From Trichomonas vaginalis G3 (taxonomy: Eukaryota > Parabasalia > Trichomonadida > Trichomonadidae), in contig NC_067207.1 of assembly GCF_026262505.1 (NCBI RefSeq), forward strand, positions 31,030,082 through 31,094,081: a stretch of DNA of 64,000 nt. Direction: 5' to 3'. Positions within the stretch are counted from its first letter, which is position 1, and the number at the start of each line of letters is the position of its first letter. The translations under genes were made by a program, and so were the position numbers. Positions 50,701 to 58,315 of this stretch are shown one piece after another. Under the pieces are notes generated by a model. The model did not search any database, had not been told where the DNA came from, and saw only the letters and a program-made list of their open reading frames with translations.

Positions 50701-51300
50701 TGGTATTTGGTTTTCATTTATGATTTTATGTATAAATGCATGGATGTTAATCGTTTTCATTTCATTGAAGGTGATACTGATTCATCTTATTGGGCAATCG
50801 CTGGCGACCCAAATCTTCCTAACACTCAAGCATTTCAAGCAATTGTTACCGATAAACAATTTTATGATAAAAACATTTTCAAATTCGCACCATTTGATTT
50901 CTTCTGTTTTGATGAGAAATTTAAACCTAAATTAAAGAATAAAGCTGAAGAAAAAGCACATGAGAAGAAGTTATTGGGTTTAGCAATTGAGAAACAAGGT
51001 GATAACATGGTTGCTTTATGCCCCAAGTGTTATACATCATTCAACGGTTCAATTGATGGAAGTGATTTTAAAAAGATTGCACAAAAAATGAAAGGTGTTA
51101 GTTTACGACAAAATAAACAATTAACACCTAAAAATTATTTGGATATAATAAATGATAAAGTGATATTTGATGGTCAGAATATTAATTTACAACTTAAAAA
51201 CGGGTCAATGACTCGCTTAACAATTGGTAAGACTGCATTAACAGGAGCACACACTAAGGCTGTATGTTGTGAAAATGGATGTTGTATGCCATTTATTTAA
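47737..51300 (+). CDS. Protein-primed-type family B DNA polymerase (Maverick PolB)
   Basis: 1187 aa, intact. Zinc-ribbon-like cysteines CPFC...CEKC near residues 130-160; exonuclease motif I FDFETLE (D212, E214); exonuclease II region IIGFNSGKFDLNL near 350; polymerase motif A DFNSLYPS at 729-736; motif B KISLNGSYG from K913; motif C GDTDSS at 1012-1017. Between exonuclease and palm, residues about 598-665 carry an HNH-like zinc module (CKMC, LDRIDNEK, NCQLMCCYCN). Two stretches (about 247-266 and 310-331) are encoded by tandem micro-hairpins. The enzyme should replicate the element. Confidence 0.95.
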   Translation: MNKNGTAKMNDNQIRAEGRRLFKRFYNIPDGANPKTRRSYLNEAIDAYEGFDISSESERLARMLNVNIDFYYCDPQPEDVDINKVDFPLVESIMIDPEFETVNILLTQSPCGKLHADRITDVEALTGYKVCPFCKEEVYSIRDDPERKNQRRFLKHCEKCKENNGRLIQDVQLQNTQQPYAPHITKQKIYQWLLAHNLQEYYKPTRYYITFDFETLETKEELQLSECATLNAYLKPFMVSSTVKIKPQTDSLSPEVVDRSGEVVDRDKTFTRNFCLTSSDSFISDWIEFLFSTCSLVVESNIEQYEELLKPQTDSLSPEGLSDQTVGTLSHTLNEKQKEAFKELLDEEFNKVNIIGFNSGKFDLNLILRDLNTAKWKIKSMLGSSSQFKQVIVKKTNCPYELRFIDIRNYIAGGTLDQFTQDFGNNKSRVKSFFPYQFITWENYEEELYKVEPFTQDSFYSALTQETISDSDYQIYLNDAKNFKNRLEYFIHYCNKDVEIMIDPIDKIIEETFVYKIDMLHNLSLSSNASMIRYALAYKDFNPNEKYPEEEIESSFELTKKYWKYKIESYKKQDEKAERDTKNNVSMDDFQYYHDLILSSKCKMCGKAFTYANKPTLDRIDNEKPHTKENCQLMCCYCNVVKSNKDEDVQRLRINLRNYALKNNLPMTLDSVEAYHILRNGITGGLSNVQHRVNLKGITHINKLSYNPETKTVSNEDTTNIMTHFVGVDFNSLYPSSFSSNPHDFIQYTNHKMYMPGRLNGVIICDTATKKAKALGIIRKKNTLFVAEVKGHIDEKYINDYINFLPIIRNLDIITDEKTIGSFMYNYMKSNNLPVDQKQRKLTQLASTHNQYQPFSSYYLWYLIDRFHFIIDDIQSILTFTKNTCFNEFANEFMNERQKAELEGNKGKSLFCKISLNGSYGYDAMNTQNYAKTKIMNAQKARVACMSNKFKNIREIGEDTYQVMLKDRFYRCDTCLQEAFFTLDNAKYWYLVFIYDFMYKCMDVNRFHFIEGDTDSSYWAIAGDPNLPNTQAFQAIVTDKQFYDKNIFKFAPFDFFCFDEKFKPKLKNKAEEKAHEKKLLGLAIEKQGDNMVALCPKCYTSFNGSIDGSDFKKIAQKMKGVSLRQNKQLTPKNYLDIINDKVIFDGQNINLQLKNGSMTRLTIGKTALTGAHTKAVCCENGCCMPFI
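48473..48535. repeat. Triloop micro-hairpin cluster inside PolB (first)
   Basis: AGCCGCAAAC leads into GGACTC-TTT-GAGTCC (48483-48497), GGTC-GTA-GACC (48501-48511), and a second GGTC-GTA-GACC (48522-48532). The GC-rich stretch stands out from the AT-rich gene and is read in frame as PQTDSLSPEVVDRSGEVVDR. Confidence 0.85.
48664..48728. repeat. Triloop micro-hairpin cluster inside PolB (second)
   Basis: The same lead-in AAGCCGCAAAC and GGACTC-TTT-GAGTCC (48675-48689), then GGTCT-TTC-AGACC (48694-48706) and GGGAC-TTT-GTCCC (48715-48727). Read in frame as PQTDSLSPEGLSDQTVGTLS. Confidence 0.85.
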
Positions 51301-51356
51301 TACAACTTAAAAACGTAGGGGTTGAGTCATGAATTTAAAATTTTATTTTTAATAAA

Positions 51357-51451
51357 ATGCCACAGAAGAGACAAAAGGAACCGTTAATAATGTGATTCAA
51401 TATGTAAATAATGGTTTTGATACTATGATTCAAAGAGGTGGGCACCCTTAA
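51357..51451 (+). pseudogene. Tiny gene remnant between PolB and integrase
   Basis: After a promoter-like TTTTATTTTTAATAAAATG the frame reads MPQKRQKEPLIM and stops; a one-base shift gives NVIQYVNNGFDTMIQRGGHP to the stop at 51449. About 30 residues. A short basic peptide gene, possibly broken. Confidence 0.35.
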
Positions 51452-51475
51452 AACATTTATTTTATTTTTATATAA

Positions 51476-52993
51476 ATGGATAACGTAGATTTAGAAAATT
51501 TAATTGATGATTTAGTACTTAATCAAAAATTTCTTAATTATTATGAATTAAAATCATATCTTCAAAAACATAATAACAATATAACAGGTGATGATATGGA
51601 ATATTATTATCGGTATTATAAAAATGAAATTTTGAAATATCATGATAAAATAATTTCTAAAATTAAAGACAAAATTAAAAATAATGAATATACAAAGGGA
51701 AAAACTAAATCACAACTTAAACAATTGAAAGATTTCAAAAATAAAGTATTAACAGAAGAAGATATTGATGAATTATATAAATTATATAATCCTGAGCCGC
51801 AAAAGCTAAAGGAACAAAACACCCAGGTCCTTCAGACCATAAATGATGCACAAGCTTTAATTTATGATTCATTAGTTAAACCATATTCAGCCCGACTTTT
51901 AAATGAAGATCAACTTTTGGAATTCATCCTTCAACATAAACTCGAAGCGGGAAAGTATATCAAACCTTTATATACAGCATATTTAAAACAAATGAATAGA
52001 ATACATCCAGAATTAATGGAAGAAGGAATGAAATCCAAAACTTCATCATCCAAAATCAAAGCAGATAAAATTAAACCACTTGCAACACCAAAACCTTCAA
52101 CAGTAGTACCTCCTCCTTCTGTTAATCCTTCATCATTCACTTTATTATATCCATTTCAAACATTAAAGAAGCAAAAAGATTTTAAAAAGGATTTCAAAAT
52201 ATTAAATAAACCAACTGACCCAAAAATTCAACCGTTAAAGGAAAAATTTGGTCGCCCTTCATTTGCACCATATCCATATTCATACGAAATCGATCATCTG
52301 GAATATTCAAAAGGAAACGTTACTTATTTATTTGCCATTAACATTAACACTAGATATTTATATTGCATTCCAGTGAAAGGGAAAACAGAACAGGAAACAA
52401 GAAGAGCTATTCAATACTTACTAGATCATGAAAGAGTAGATAATATAAGGGGTGATGGTGATAAAGGATTTCAGGCAGCTATGACTCATTATTTCCCACA
52501 AATTAATTTTTACTTTTCATCCTCTCCATATACGTTTCATAATAAAATAGTTGATGCGGTAATGAGAACTCTTAGAGATGCGTTAGGGGTTAACGGTCAG
52601 ATATACTGGGATGGAAATCATGACTCCATCATACAGCAGTTAGTATATTATTACAATAATACATGGCATAGAACTATAAACATGAAACCAGTGGAAATGA
52701 AAAATGATATTTCAAAAGAATGGGAATATATTAGAAAGCAAATGGAAAGGTTGAATGATGTTAAACGTGAACAAATTAATTCGGGGCTCATGAATTTTAA
52801 ACAAGGGAATAAAGTTTTGATTCATCTTGATTATGGAAAAACTGATAAATCAATGACAAAAAGAAGACGAAGATTTGACACAATAGCTGAATTTGTTAGA
52901 TATATTAACGGCAATGCATTAGTTGAAGTTGACAATAAATTAATAGAAATTCCGATTTATTTTATTACTCCATTATATTTAAATATTATTTAA
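51476..52993 (+). CDS. Retroviral-like integrase (Maverick INT)
   Basis: 505 aa, intact. Residues 1-250 are helical, Lys-rich with a Pro/Ser linker. The catalytic core has D273 (YEIDHLEY), D327 (IRGDGDKGF) and the third acidic position as D360 in HNKIVDAVMRTLRD. A C-terminal basic SH3/chromo-like part follows (NKVLIHLDYGK, RRRRFDTIAEFV). It should catalyse insertion with a 6-bp stagger, matching the duplication seen around the element. The micro-hairpin lead-in AGCCGCAAA and GGTC-CTTCA-GACC lie in its linker at 51796-51838. Confidence 0.92.
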   Translation: MDNVDLENLIDDLVLNQKFLNYYELKSYLQKHNNNITGDDMEYYYRYYKNEILKYHDKIISKIKDKIKNNEYTKGKTKSQLKQLKDFKNKVLTEEDIDELYKLYNPEPQKLKEQNTQVLQTINDAQALIYDSLVKPYSARLLNEDQLLEFILQHKLEAGKYIKPLYTAYLKQMNRIHPELMEEGMKSKTSSSKIKADKIKPLATPKPSTVVPPPSVNPSSFTLLYPFQTLKKQKDFKKDFKILNKPTDPKIQPLKEKFGRPSFAPYPYSYEIDHLEYSKGNVTYLFAININTRYLYCIPVKGKTEQETRRAIQYLLDHERVDNIRGDGDKGFQAAMTHYFPQINFYFSSSPYTFHNKIVDAVMRTLRDALGVNGQIYWDGNHDSIIQQLVYYYNNTWHRTINMKPVEMKNDISKEWEYIRKQMERLNDVKREQINSGLMNFKQGNKVLIHLDYGKTDKSMTKRRRRFDTIAEFVRYINGNALVEVDNKLIEIPIYFITPLYLNII

Positions 52994-53024
52994 ATAATAT
53001 TTAATGTTTTTTATTTCGTAAGAA

Positions 53025-53297
53025 ATGAGTGACAACAAAGCAGTCAAGAGTCCAGACAATGAATATAAAAAGAAACTAAACAGAATTAAATCAAAAATAT
53101 GCTATTACAAAAAGAGGTCGCAATGCGGTGGGGCTGAAAACGATAAAGAGAGGAAAGAAATAATCGAAAAATTAGAAACTTACCGTTCAATCCTTAAACT
53201 GAGTGAAGCAAAAATAAAAGAATTTAATAGAATAAATAAATTGATTGGAAGAGATGAATTTAATAAAGATGAATTTTTAAACTCAATCCAAATTTAA
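53025..53297 (+). CDS. Small charged helical protein
   Basis: 90 aa, Lys/Glu-rich, probably coiled coil, with one CYYKKRSQCGG segment that lies on a CGC-AAT-GCG triloop hairpin (about 53119-53127). Promoter TTTTTTATTTCGTAAGAAATG. Its stop overlaps the 3' end of the convergent 54-aa gene. Unrecognised. Confidence 0.6.
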   Translation: MSDNKAVKSPDNEYKKKLNRIKSKICYYKKRSQCGGAENDKERKEIIEKLETYRSILKLSEAKIKEFNRINKLIGRDEFNKDEFLNSIQI

Positions 53298-53458
53298 TTT
53301 TTATTCCTCTTTGACAACATCTCTCTTTCCATCATTACTGCATAACCACATTTTCTCAGTTTTAGTGGTTTGTTATTTTTAACATGTTCTTGCATCATTT
53401 TTATCATTTCCTCCCTTGTTATGATTCGTGGTAAATTTTGAGCTTGTGGGGTATCCAT
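53294..53458 (-). CDS. Small hypothetical protein (54 aa)
   Basis: From the ATG at 53458 after TTTTATTTTTATATAAATG. Contains RIITREEMIKMMQEHVK, similar in pattern to LLTKDELNKTM and LLTRQQLEKLL of the next two small minus-strand genes, so the three may be paralogs. Basic C-terminus. Confidence 0.6.
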   Translation of the reverse strand: MDTPQAQNLPRIITREEMIKMMQEHVKNNKPLKLRKCGYAVMMEREMLSKRNKN

Positions 53459-53503
53459 TTATATAAAAATAAAATTTTGTTATCAGTTATTTTATCGTTA
53501 AGT

Positions 53504-53531
53504 GACTCAAAGAGTCCGGAGACAAAGTCTC
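53504..53531. repeat. Double triloop micro-hairpin (intergenic)
   Basis: GACTC-AAA-GAGTC (53504-53516) followed at once by GAGAC-AAA-GTCTC (53519-53531) and CATGG. Same design as the clusters in PolB. Confidence 0.8.
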
Positions 53532-53803
53532 ATGGTTTTTAGGTTATTCAATAATTAATTATTTTTGAAGAACTGAAGGTGTCACTATGTCACCATGTGT
53601 CACTCGGTTAATTAACTTCTCTGAAAAAATGAGACAACATGACATTTAGACAACACAGCAGGATTAATGCAAAAATAAATTCAAACTTCATCGTATATGC
53701 TTTGTGAATGTCTTACAAACATGTATGAATATCTTATGCGGTGGGAAGCCAGATGGAAATAAATTTACGTCAAATATGCAATTTATAAAATCTTATGTCG
53801 ACA

Positions 53804-53877
53804 GGCTACGTAGCACAGTGGTGTAAGGTGGTGTTATGGAGGGGTCAGGGTCTGTGGTTCGAACCGCGACGGCGCCG
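53804..53877 (+). other. tRNA-like sequence with A-box and B-box
   Basis: TAGCACAGTGGTGTAAGG resembles a polymerase III A-box and GGTTCGAACC a B-box, at normal spacing, within a 74-nt stretch whose ends pair in part (GGCTACG with CGGCGCC, two mismatches). The T-stem and anticodon stem do not fold well, so a functional tRNA is doubtful; a tRNA-derived (SINE-like) promoter is more plausible. Confidence 0.4.
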
Positions 53878-53941
53878 TATTTTCTTATTTTCTTTGTTTG
53901 TCTTGTTTGTCATGAATAAAAAGTGTCATAAAAGTGCTCTA

Positions 53942-54017
53942 TCTTCCACGGGAATAAATAAAAAAATTACTTTATTTCTTCTTTATTTCTTCTTTATTTC
54001 TTTATTCCCGTGGAAGA
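53942..54017. repeat. 17-bp-arm hairpin
   Basis: TCTTCCACGGGAATAAA (53942-53958) is perfectly inverted at 54001-54017, with a loop of TTTATTTCTTC repeats. Lies downstream of the tRNA-like sequence. Confidence 0.85.
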
Positions 54018-54195
54018 AGGGTTTTGCTGTTTTTTCTCAGCCGAAATCAATGATTTTTTCATTTTTGGAATCCTTAGCGAATGAGGAATCTTTTCTCTCG
54101 TGGAAGCTTTGACCAAAAATATAATAAAATGTCATGTTGTCATCATTTTTAAGAGAAGTTAACATGGTAGTAGTGAAATAAAATTTTGTTATCAG

Positions 54196-54378
54196 TTATT
54201 TTATCATCGTTTTATTAAGTTCATCTTTAGTTAATAATTTGAATGGATTCGCTAATGTTCCACCTTGAGTCAGAACACTTGCCCCGGCTAATTGTGAAGA
54301 ACCTGGGATAATTACTCCACGAAATGATTTCATTGGTATCATTAATTTAGAAATAGTTGGCTTAATTAATTTTGTCAT
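54196..54378 (-). CDS. Small hypothetical protein (60 aa)
   Basis: From the ATG at 54378 after TTTTATTTTTATCATAAATG. Ends in NPFKLLTKDELNKTMIK; the stop lies inside the 30-bp direct repeat. Gly/Ser/Leu-rich middle (IIPGSSQLAGASVLTQGG). Possible paralog of the genes at 53294 and 54405. Confidence 0.6.
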   Translation of the reverse strand: MTKLIKPTISKLMIPMKSFRGVIIPGSSQLAGASVLTQGGTLANPFKLLTKDELNKTMIK

Positions 54379-54404
54379 TTATGATAAAAATAAAATTACA
54401 TAAT

Positions 54405-54557
54405 TTAAATTTTTTTCTTTCTCATTTTCTCATCCTGTTTTGGTTTCAGCAACTTTTCAAGTTGTTGTCTTGTCAGTAACTTGAATTTTAACTTTGGATC
54501 AAATATTGGGTTTCCATCTTTATCTCTTCCAATAACACCATATGGTAGAATCTTCAT
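54405..54557 (-). CDS. Small hypothetical protein (50 aa)
   Basis: From the ATG at 54557 after TTTTTATTTTAGTATAAATG. MKILPYGVIGRDKDGNP, then KFKLLTRQQLEKLLKPK and a lysine-rich end. Shares the F-K-L-L-T-x-x-x-L-x-K pattern with the 60-aa neighbour. Confidence 0.6.
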   Translation of the reverse strand: MKILPYGVIGRDKDGNPIFDPKLKFKLLTRQQLEKLLKPKQDEKMRKKKI

Positions 54558-54635
54558 TTATACTAAAATAAAAATTTAAATTATGCCGTTCACTCTTTTG
54601 GAGCTCCTAAAGTTTGTTTCACAAACATTTAGCGT

Positions 54636-56324
54636 TCATTGAACGCGAAACCATGCGAATACAGTCATAAATGGTGGCATGTATTCTTTACTTTGTCCCG
54701 TTGTTTGTGTATATCCTGAAACGCGATGTGTATGGTCTCCTTCTCCCCAAGTGTCATCCCAGTAACCATTTATAGCAAACTTAACGTCGTCTTTAACATC
54801 ATATCCTTTACCTTTTTTCATTACTGACCAACCCCAATATTTATGCTTATGCCAACCTGCTTGAGATGTACTTAAATCTATGTAGTGACTGTGTGCAGGT
54901 AAATTTTCACCTGAAATCGTTTTACTTCCACCTGTTTCCTTTGAAGAGTTTGCACAATACAAAAACCTGTCGACTATTTGTTCCCATGCACCAACACCAA
55001 ACATTACTTGAGGACCTCTTGCATCCATAGATGTATAAATAGAACCTACTGGGTTCATTAAATCAAACATATGAGATATTATAGGATTGTCTCTTTTGAA
55101 CTTAAAATATAGTGTAACTATTTCAGGTTTCTTCTGGTTTGTGTCAGAATATTTTTTATAATATAATCTTATGTTTTCAGGGTAGGTAAAGTCTTGACTA
55201 TAATATTTATTTCTGTCATCTTCATAATAATATACTATTCTCGTTTTTTCTATTGCATTATATCTTTTATATCTATAATAATCTAAATATAATGTTAGCT
55301 TTTGTTCATCTACATGTGGTGTTCTGTCGTCATCTCCATAGTCATAATAATATGGTGCTGGAGCTAGGTTAGACAATGTCATATCTGTCATTTCATAAAC
55401 TCTTAAATATTTCTTTTGTTCGTCTCCATATAAGTTTAAGTAGCAGTTGTTGTCTAATGGAACTTTAACTTGTGTACCATCATTCTTTATATAACCTACA
55501 TACATTTCATTGTTATTTTTCGGAATGAGTTTATACCGTATACCATTTTTTAAGGAGTGTACAAACTCCCATCTAAAATATTTGTTTTCTTCATTGATAG
55601 AAAAGTCACCAACAATAGTTTCAATATTTTTTGTTCCTATCAAACTTTGGTATATTTCGTTAACATATGTTTTATCTGCTTTCTTCATTAACTCATCGTT
55701 AACATATGTTTTATCTGCTTTCTTCATTAACTCATCGTTAACATATGTTTTATCTGCTTTCTTCATTAACTCATCGTTAACATATGTTTTATCTGCTTTA
55801 AGGTCTAAACATCCTGAAACCCACCCTGTATCGGCTTTAGTTTTTAAAATCTTTGATGTCCGTTCATGGTACCATTCAACCATTTCTTTAATTTCATTAT
55901 CTTTTTCATTAACATATTCCTTATCCGCTTTCTTCACTAACACACTAGCCACATATTCCTTATCTGCTTTCTTCATTATGTCATTTAGGAAACCTTTTAT
56001 GAATTCCTCATTTAAATTAAATCTTCCAATCTTCAAAACTTTAGGAAATGCATTTAATGCGTAATATCTTTGTTCTTCTGGTGGAATTGATGTTATATCA
56101 TCCGTTATTCCTTTAATTTTTGAATTCATAAATAAAATTTCTTTTATATTTGATATCACTGCACCACCTTTGCAAACGAATTCGAAATGGTCATTTTTCA
56201 ATACTATCTCCAAATCTCCATATTTCAACCTTTGTGTTTGTTCTGCCGTCTTTGAATTATATGCATATGTGGCGTATGTAATGGTTTGTGCCTTAAGTTG
56301 CTGTGGTTGCTGTTGTTTAATCAT
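54636..56324 (-). CDS. Tail-fibre-like protein with gp10-type C-terminal domain
   Basis: 562 aa, intact. Middle repeats of 13 residues (MKKADKTYVNDEL, four in a row near residues 175-225) resemble trimeric fibre stalks. Residues about 421-562 have PVGSIYTSMDA, FGVGAWEQIVDRF, LPAHSHYIDL, HTHRVSGYTQ and MPPFMTVFAWF, the pattern of the phage gp10 C-terminal/tail-collar family. Probably a receptor-binding spike of the virion-like particle. The 3' third is nearly identical in DNA to element B 16680-17000, while the rest differs. Confidence 0.85.
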   Translation of the reverse strand: MIKQQQPQQLKAQTITYATYAYNSKTAEQTQRLKYGDLEIVLKNDHFEFVCKGGAVISNIKEILFMNSKIKGITDDITSIPPEEQRYYALNAFPKVLKIGRFNLNEEFIKGFLNDIMKKADKEYVASVLVKKADKEYVNEKDNEIKEMVEWYHERTSKILKTKADTGWVSGCLDLKADKTYVNDELMKKADKTYVNDELMKKADKTYVNDELMKKADKTYVNEIYQSLIGTKNIETIVGDFSINEENKYFRWEFVHSLKNGIRYKLIPKNNNEMYVGYIKNDGTQVKVPLDNNCYLNLYGDEQKKYLRVYEMTDMTLSNLAPAPYYYDYGDDDRTPHVDEQKLTLYLDYYRYKRYNAIEKTRIVYYYEDDRNKYYSQDFTYPENIRLYYKKYSDTNQKKPEIVTLYFKFKRDNPIISHMFDLMNPVGSIYTSMDARGPQVMFGVGAWEQIVDRFLYCANSSKETGGSKTISGENLPAHSHYIDLSTSQAGWHKHKYWGWSVMKKGKGYDVKDDVKFAINGYWDDTWGEGDHTHRVSGYTQTTGQSKEYMPPFMTVFAWFRVQ

Positions 56325-56348
56325 TTATTATGATTTAAAAATAAATAT

Positions 56349-57086
56349 TTAATCCGTTATCTCATCAGCTATTTTCTCTATTTGAAAAGTCCATAATATT
56401 TCATTCATAAATTCTAAATCACAATCAAATAGGTCAGTTATTCTAAATTTAATATTTGATAAATCTTTTGAATGAAGAATAAATGAATTTCCGGATAATT
56501 GAAACGGATATGATAAAGAAAATGTGTTTAAGTTGATGGATAAAATGTTTTGTATTGATGGGTAAGAGTTAGGGTCTAATGTTTGATGTGAAAATCTCAT
56601 TGGGGTATTAACTTTATCACATTTGATTAAAATGAAATTGGAACCAGTGTCGGAATACAAAACATCCCCAACATCTTTTTCAAAATTTAATATCCCCAAC
56701 AATGAACGAAGATGAGGAGTACAAAATTTAATTTTCAGCGGAAATTTAATAAGGTTATTTATTTCATCAAGTTCAAAAAGTTTATCGGGTTTTGATTTAA
56801 AATTTTCTTCATACCATACGATAAATGATTCATTTAAATAACTTAAAATCGTGTTAATATCCCATTTCGTTATCACATTATTTATATACATATCATACGT
56901 TTTTAGGTCTACGACCCCGCCGCTATGCGGCTCATGGTCATCTTTAATAAATGATATATAATCTGAAGGGTCTAAAAGAATGGGATTAAATTTACCACTC
57001 ACAGAAACGAGAGTAACATTATAAATTCCACTAACTGTTAAATTTAATTCACAGTTATTATTCGAAATAATATTGATAATTGACAT
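56349..57086 (-). CDS. Minor capsid (penton-like) candidate
   Basis: 245 aa, beta-rich. The C-terminus NIKFRITDLFDCDLEFMNEI followed by WTFQIE resembles the closing strands of single jelly-roll minor capsid proteins of Polintons (I.x.R.TD...L.F....W.F.I); this is a pattern judgement. A double triloop hairpin is encoded in frame at 56906-56931 as EPHSGGVVD. Between the tail-fibre gene and a divergent gene at 57106. Confidence 0.55.
   Translation of the reverse strand: MSIINIISNNNCELNLTVSGIYNVTLVSVSGKFNPILLDPSDYISFIKDDHEPHSGGVVDLKTYDMYINNVITKWDINTILSYLNESFIVWYEENFKSKPDKLFELDEINNLIKFPLKIKFCTPHLRSLLGILNFEKDVGDVLYSDTGSNFILIKCDKVNTPMRFSHQTLDPNSYPSIQNILSINLNTFSLSYPFQLSGNSFILHSKDLSNIKFRITDLFDCDLEFMNEILWTFQIEKIADEITD
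56906..56931. repeat. Double triloop micro-hairpin inside the 245-aa gene
   Basis: GGTC-TAC-GACC (56906-56916) followed by GCCGC-TAT-GCGGC (56919-56931). GC-rich island in an AT-rich gene, read in frame. Confidence 0.85.
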
Positions 57087-57105
57087 TTTTATTACAATTA
57101 AAAAT

Positions 57106-57585
57106 ATGGTAAAGCGTTATTTTCCAGTGATAAATAAAACTAGAATAAGATTACCTCAAGAATTCATAAATTCAACGAATAAGAAATTCATTCATGTTAT
57201 AAATTTTAGTGTTTTCAGAAAATATGAGTCGATGTCATATTCATCATCAGGTTATATTTCACTTCATTCAAATTTAGTTCAATCAAACCCATATAATGAC
57301 CATTTCATAAGATTTTCAGATGGTATTAAAAATATAATTGATAGATTAAAATATGAACAGATTGACAATATCGAATTTTTGGAATTTTGGTTTAAATATC
57401 CCGATGGAAAAAAGATTGAAGTTAAAGATAAAGCAGATACTATAACAAAAACAATTACAATGACCGATCCGGATAGTGGGGAACAAAAAGAAATAAAACA
57501 AACGATAGAAACTGGTGAAAGGTCAATTATTATTGATTATGATTCAAAGGATTATTATTCGATAATGTTAATGCTTGAATATTAA
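57106..57585 (+). CDS. Hypothetical protein, element C
   Basis: 159 aa from the ATG at 57106 (MVKRYFPVINKTRIRLP); an 11-codon upstream extension lies in the divergent gene. Beta-rich with a TKTITMTDPDSGEQKEIK hairpin-like segment. It overlaps the convergent 233-aa gene by four bases. Likely virion-associated by position. Confidence 0.6.
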   Translation: MVKRYFPVINKTRIRLPQEFINSTNKKFIHVINFSVFRKYESMSYSSSGYISLHSNLVQSNPYNDHFIRFSDGIKNIIDRLKYEQIDNIEFLEFWFKYPDGKKIEVKDKADTITKTITMTDPDSGEQKEIKQTIETGERSIIIDYDSKDYYSIMLMLEY

Positions 57586-58283
57586 ATAGCCTTAACAAAG
57601 AATTTTTCAAGTGATATTTTATATTCATCAACTATTTTATTGTATATGTTATTATAAGTTAAATGTAGTTCAGTTGTTGTTCCATTCTTTGATATCTTAA
57701 TTGTGCTAATATCCTTTATAGGATTTATTTTTGCAACTGTTCCACAGCATGAAACCTCATCATCTATGAAAAATTGAATCTTAACGTCTGAATCTTGAAC
57801 ATCACAAAGAATGGCGATAATGTGAATTAATGATTCATAAGGTAAAATAATTAAACCAGATTGGTCAATTAAATTTATTATTGAATCATAATTATTAATT
57901 ATTATATCACGGTAAATTTTCATTAATTCTGAATTAATGTCTATTTTATATGGCGCATTGCGACTGGAATCGTAGATTCCTGGGTTCTCGATGTTTGATG
58001 AAAGAGGTGGGGGGTATGTTGGATAAGTGGGAATTTCAACAGGTTCTTTACCGGGTTCAGATAAAATGATTGGGTCTCCATTCTCATGGTTTTCTTCATT
58101 CTCCTCATTCTTCGGTAAGTCACGAGTTAATAAATTTGGTTGAGTTGCTGACCTTGTTAAGTCGGGGCTAACATTAACTTTAACATTTTGAATAATTCGT
58201 GATTTATCATCATTTACGTTATAACCAACCGTAATCTCTGCTTTTGCGTTAGTGTTCTTTTGATTAGTGAAACGTCTTCTCAT
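57582..58283 (-). CDS. Hypothetical virion-region protein, shared with element B
   Basis: 233 aa. Polar, Pro/Glu/Asn-rich N-half (EIPTYPTYPPPLSSN) and a folded C-half with DSDVKIQFFIDDEVSCCGTV and TELHLTYNNIYNKIVDEYK. The C-half matches the decayed gene at 28740-29325 of element B. Promoter TATTTTTTTATTCGAATATAAATG. Confidence 0.65.
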   Translation of the reverse strand: MRRRFTNQKNTNAKAEITVGYNVNDDKSRIIQNVKVNVSPDLTRSATQPNLLTRDLPKNEENEENHENGDPIILSEPGKEPVEIPTYPTYPPPLSSNIENPGIYDSSRNAPYKIDINSELMKIYRDIIINNYDSIINLIDQSGLIILPYESLIHIIAILCDVQDSDVKIQFFIDDEVSCCGTVAKINPIKDISTIKISKNGTTTELHLTYNNIYNKIVDEYKISLEKFFVKAI

Positions 58284-58315
58284 TTATATTCGAATAAAAA
58301 AATATATTTAAACTT

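Larger units (their letters stand above)
53467..54205. mobile_element. ~710-bp insertion flanked by 30-bp direct repeats
   Basis: AAATAAAATTTTGTTATCAG + TTATTTTATC is present at 53467-53496 and 54176-54205. Between them lie triloop hairpins (53504-53531), the TGTCAC...GAGACAACATGACATTT block of element B, a tRNA-like sequence and a 17-bp-arm hairpin. There is no gene. It looks like a non-coding segment inserted between small genes of element C. Confidence 0.6.

Noticed and set aside
53804..53877. Calling the tRNA-like sequence a functional tRNA gene
   Set aside because: T-stem and anticodon stem have several mismatches and no clear anticodon can be set; only A-box and B-box are good.
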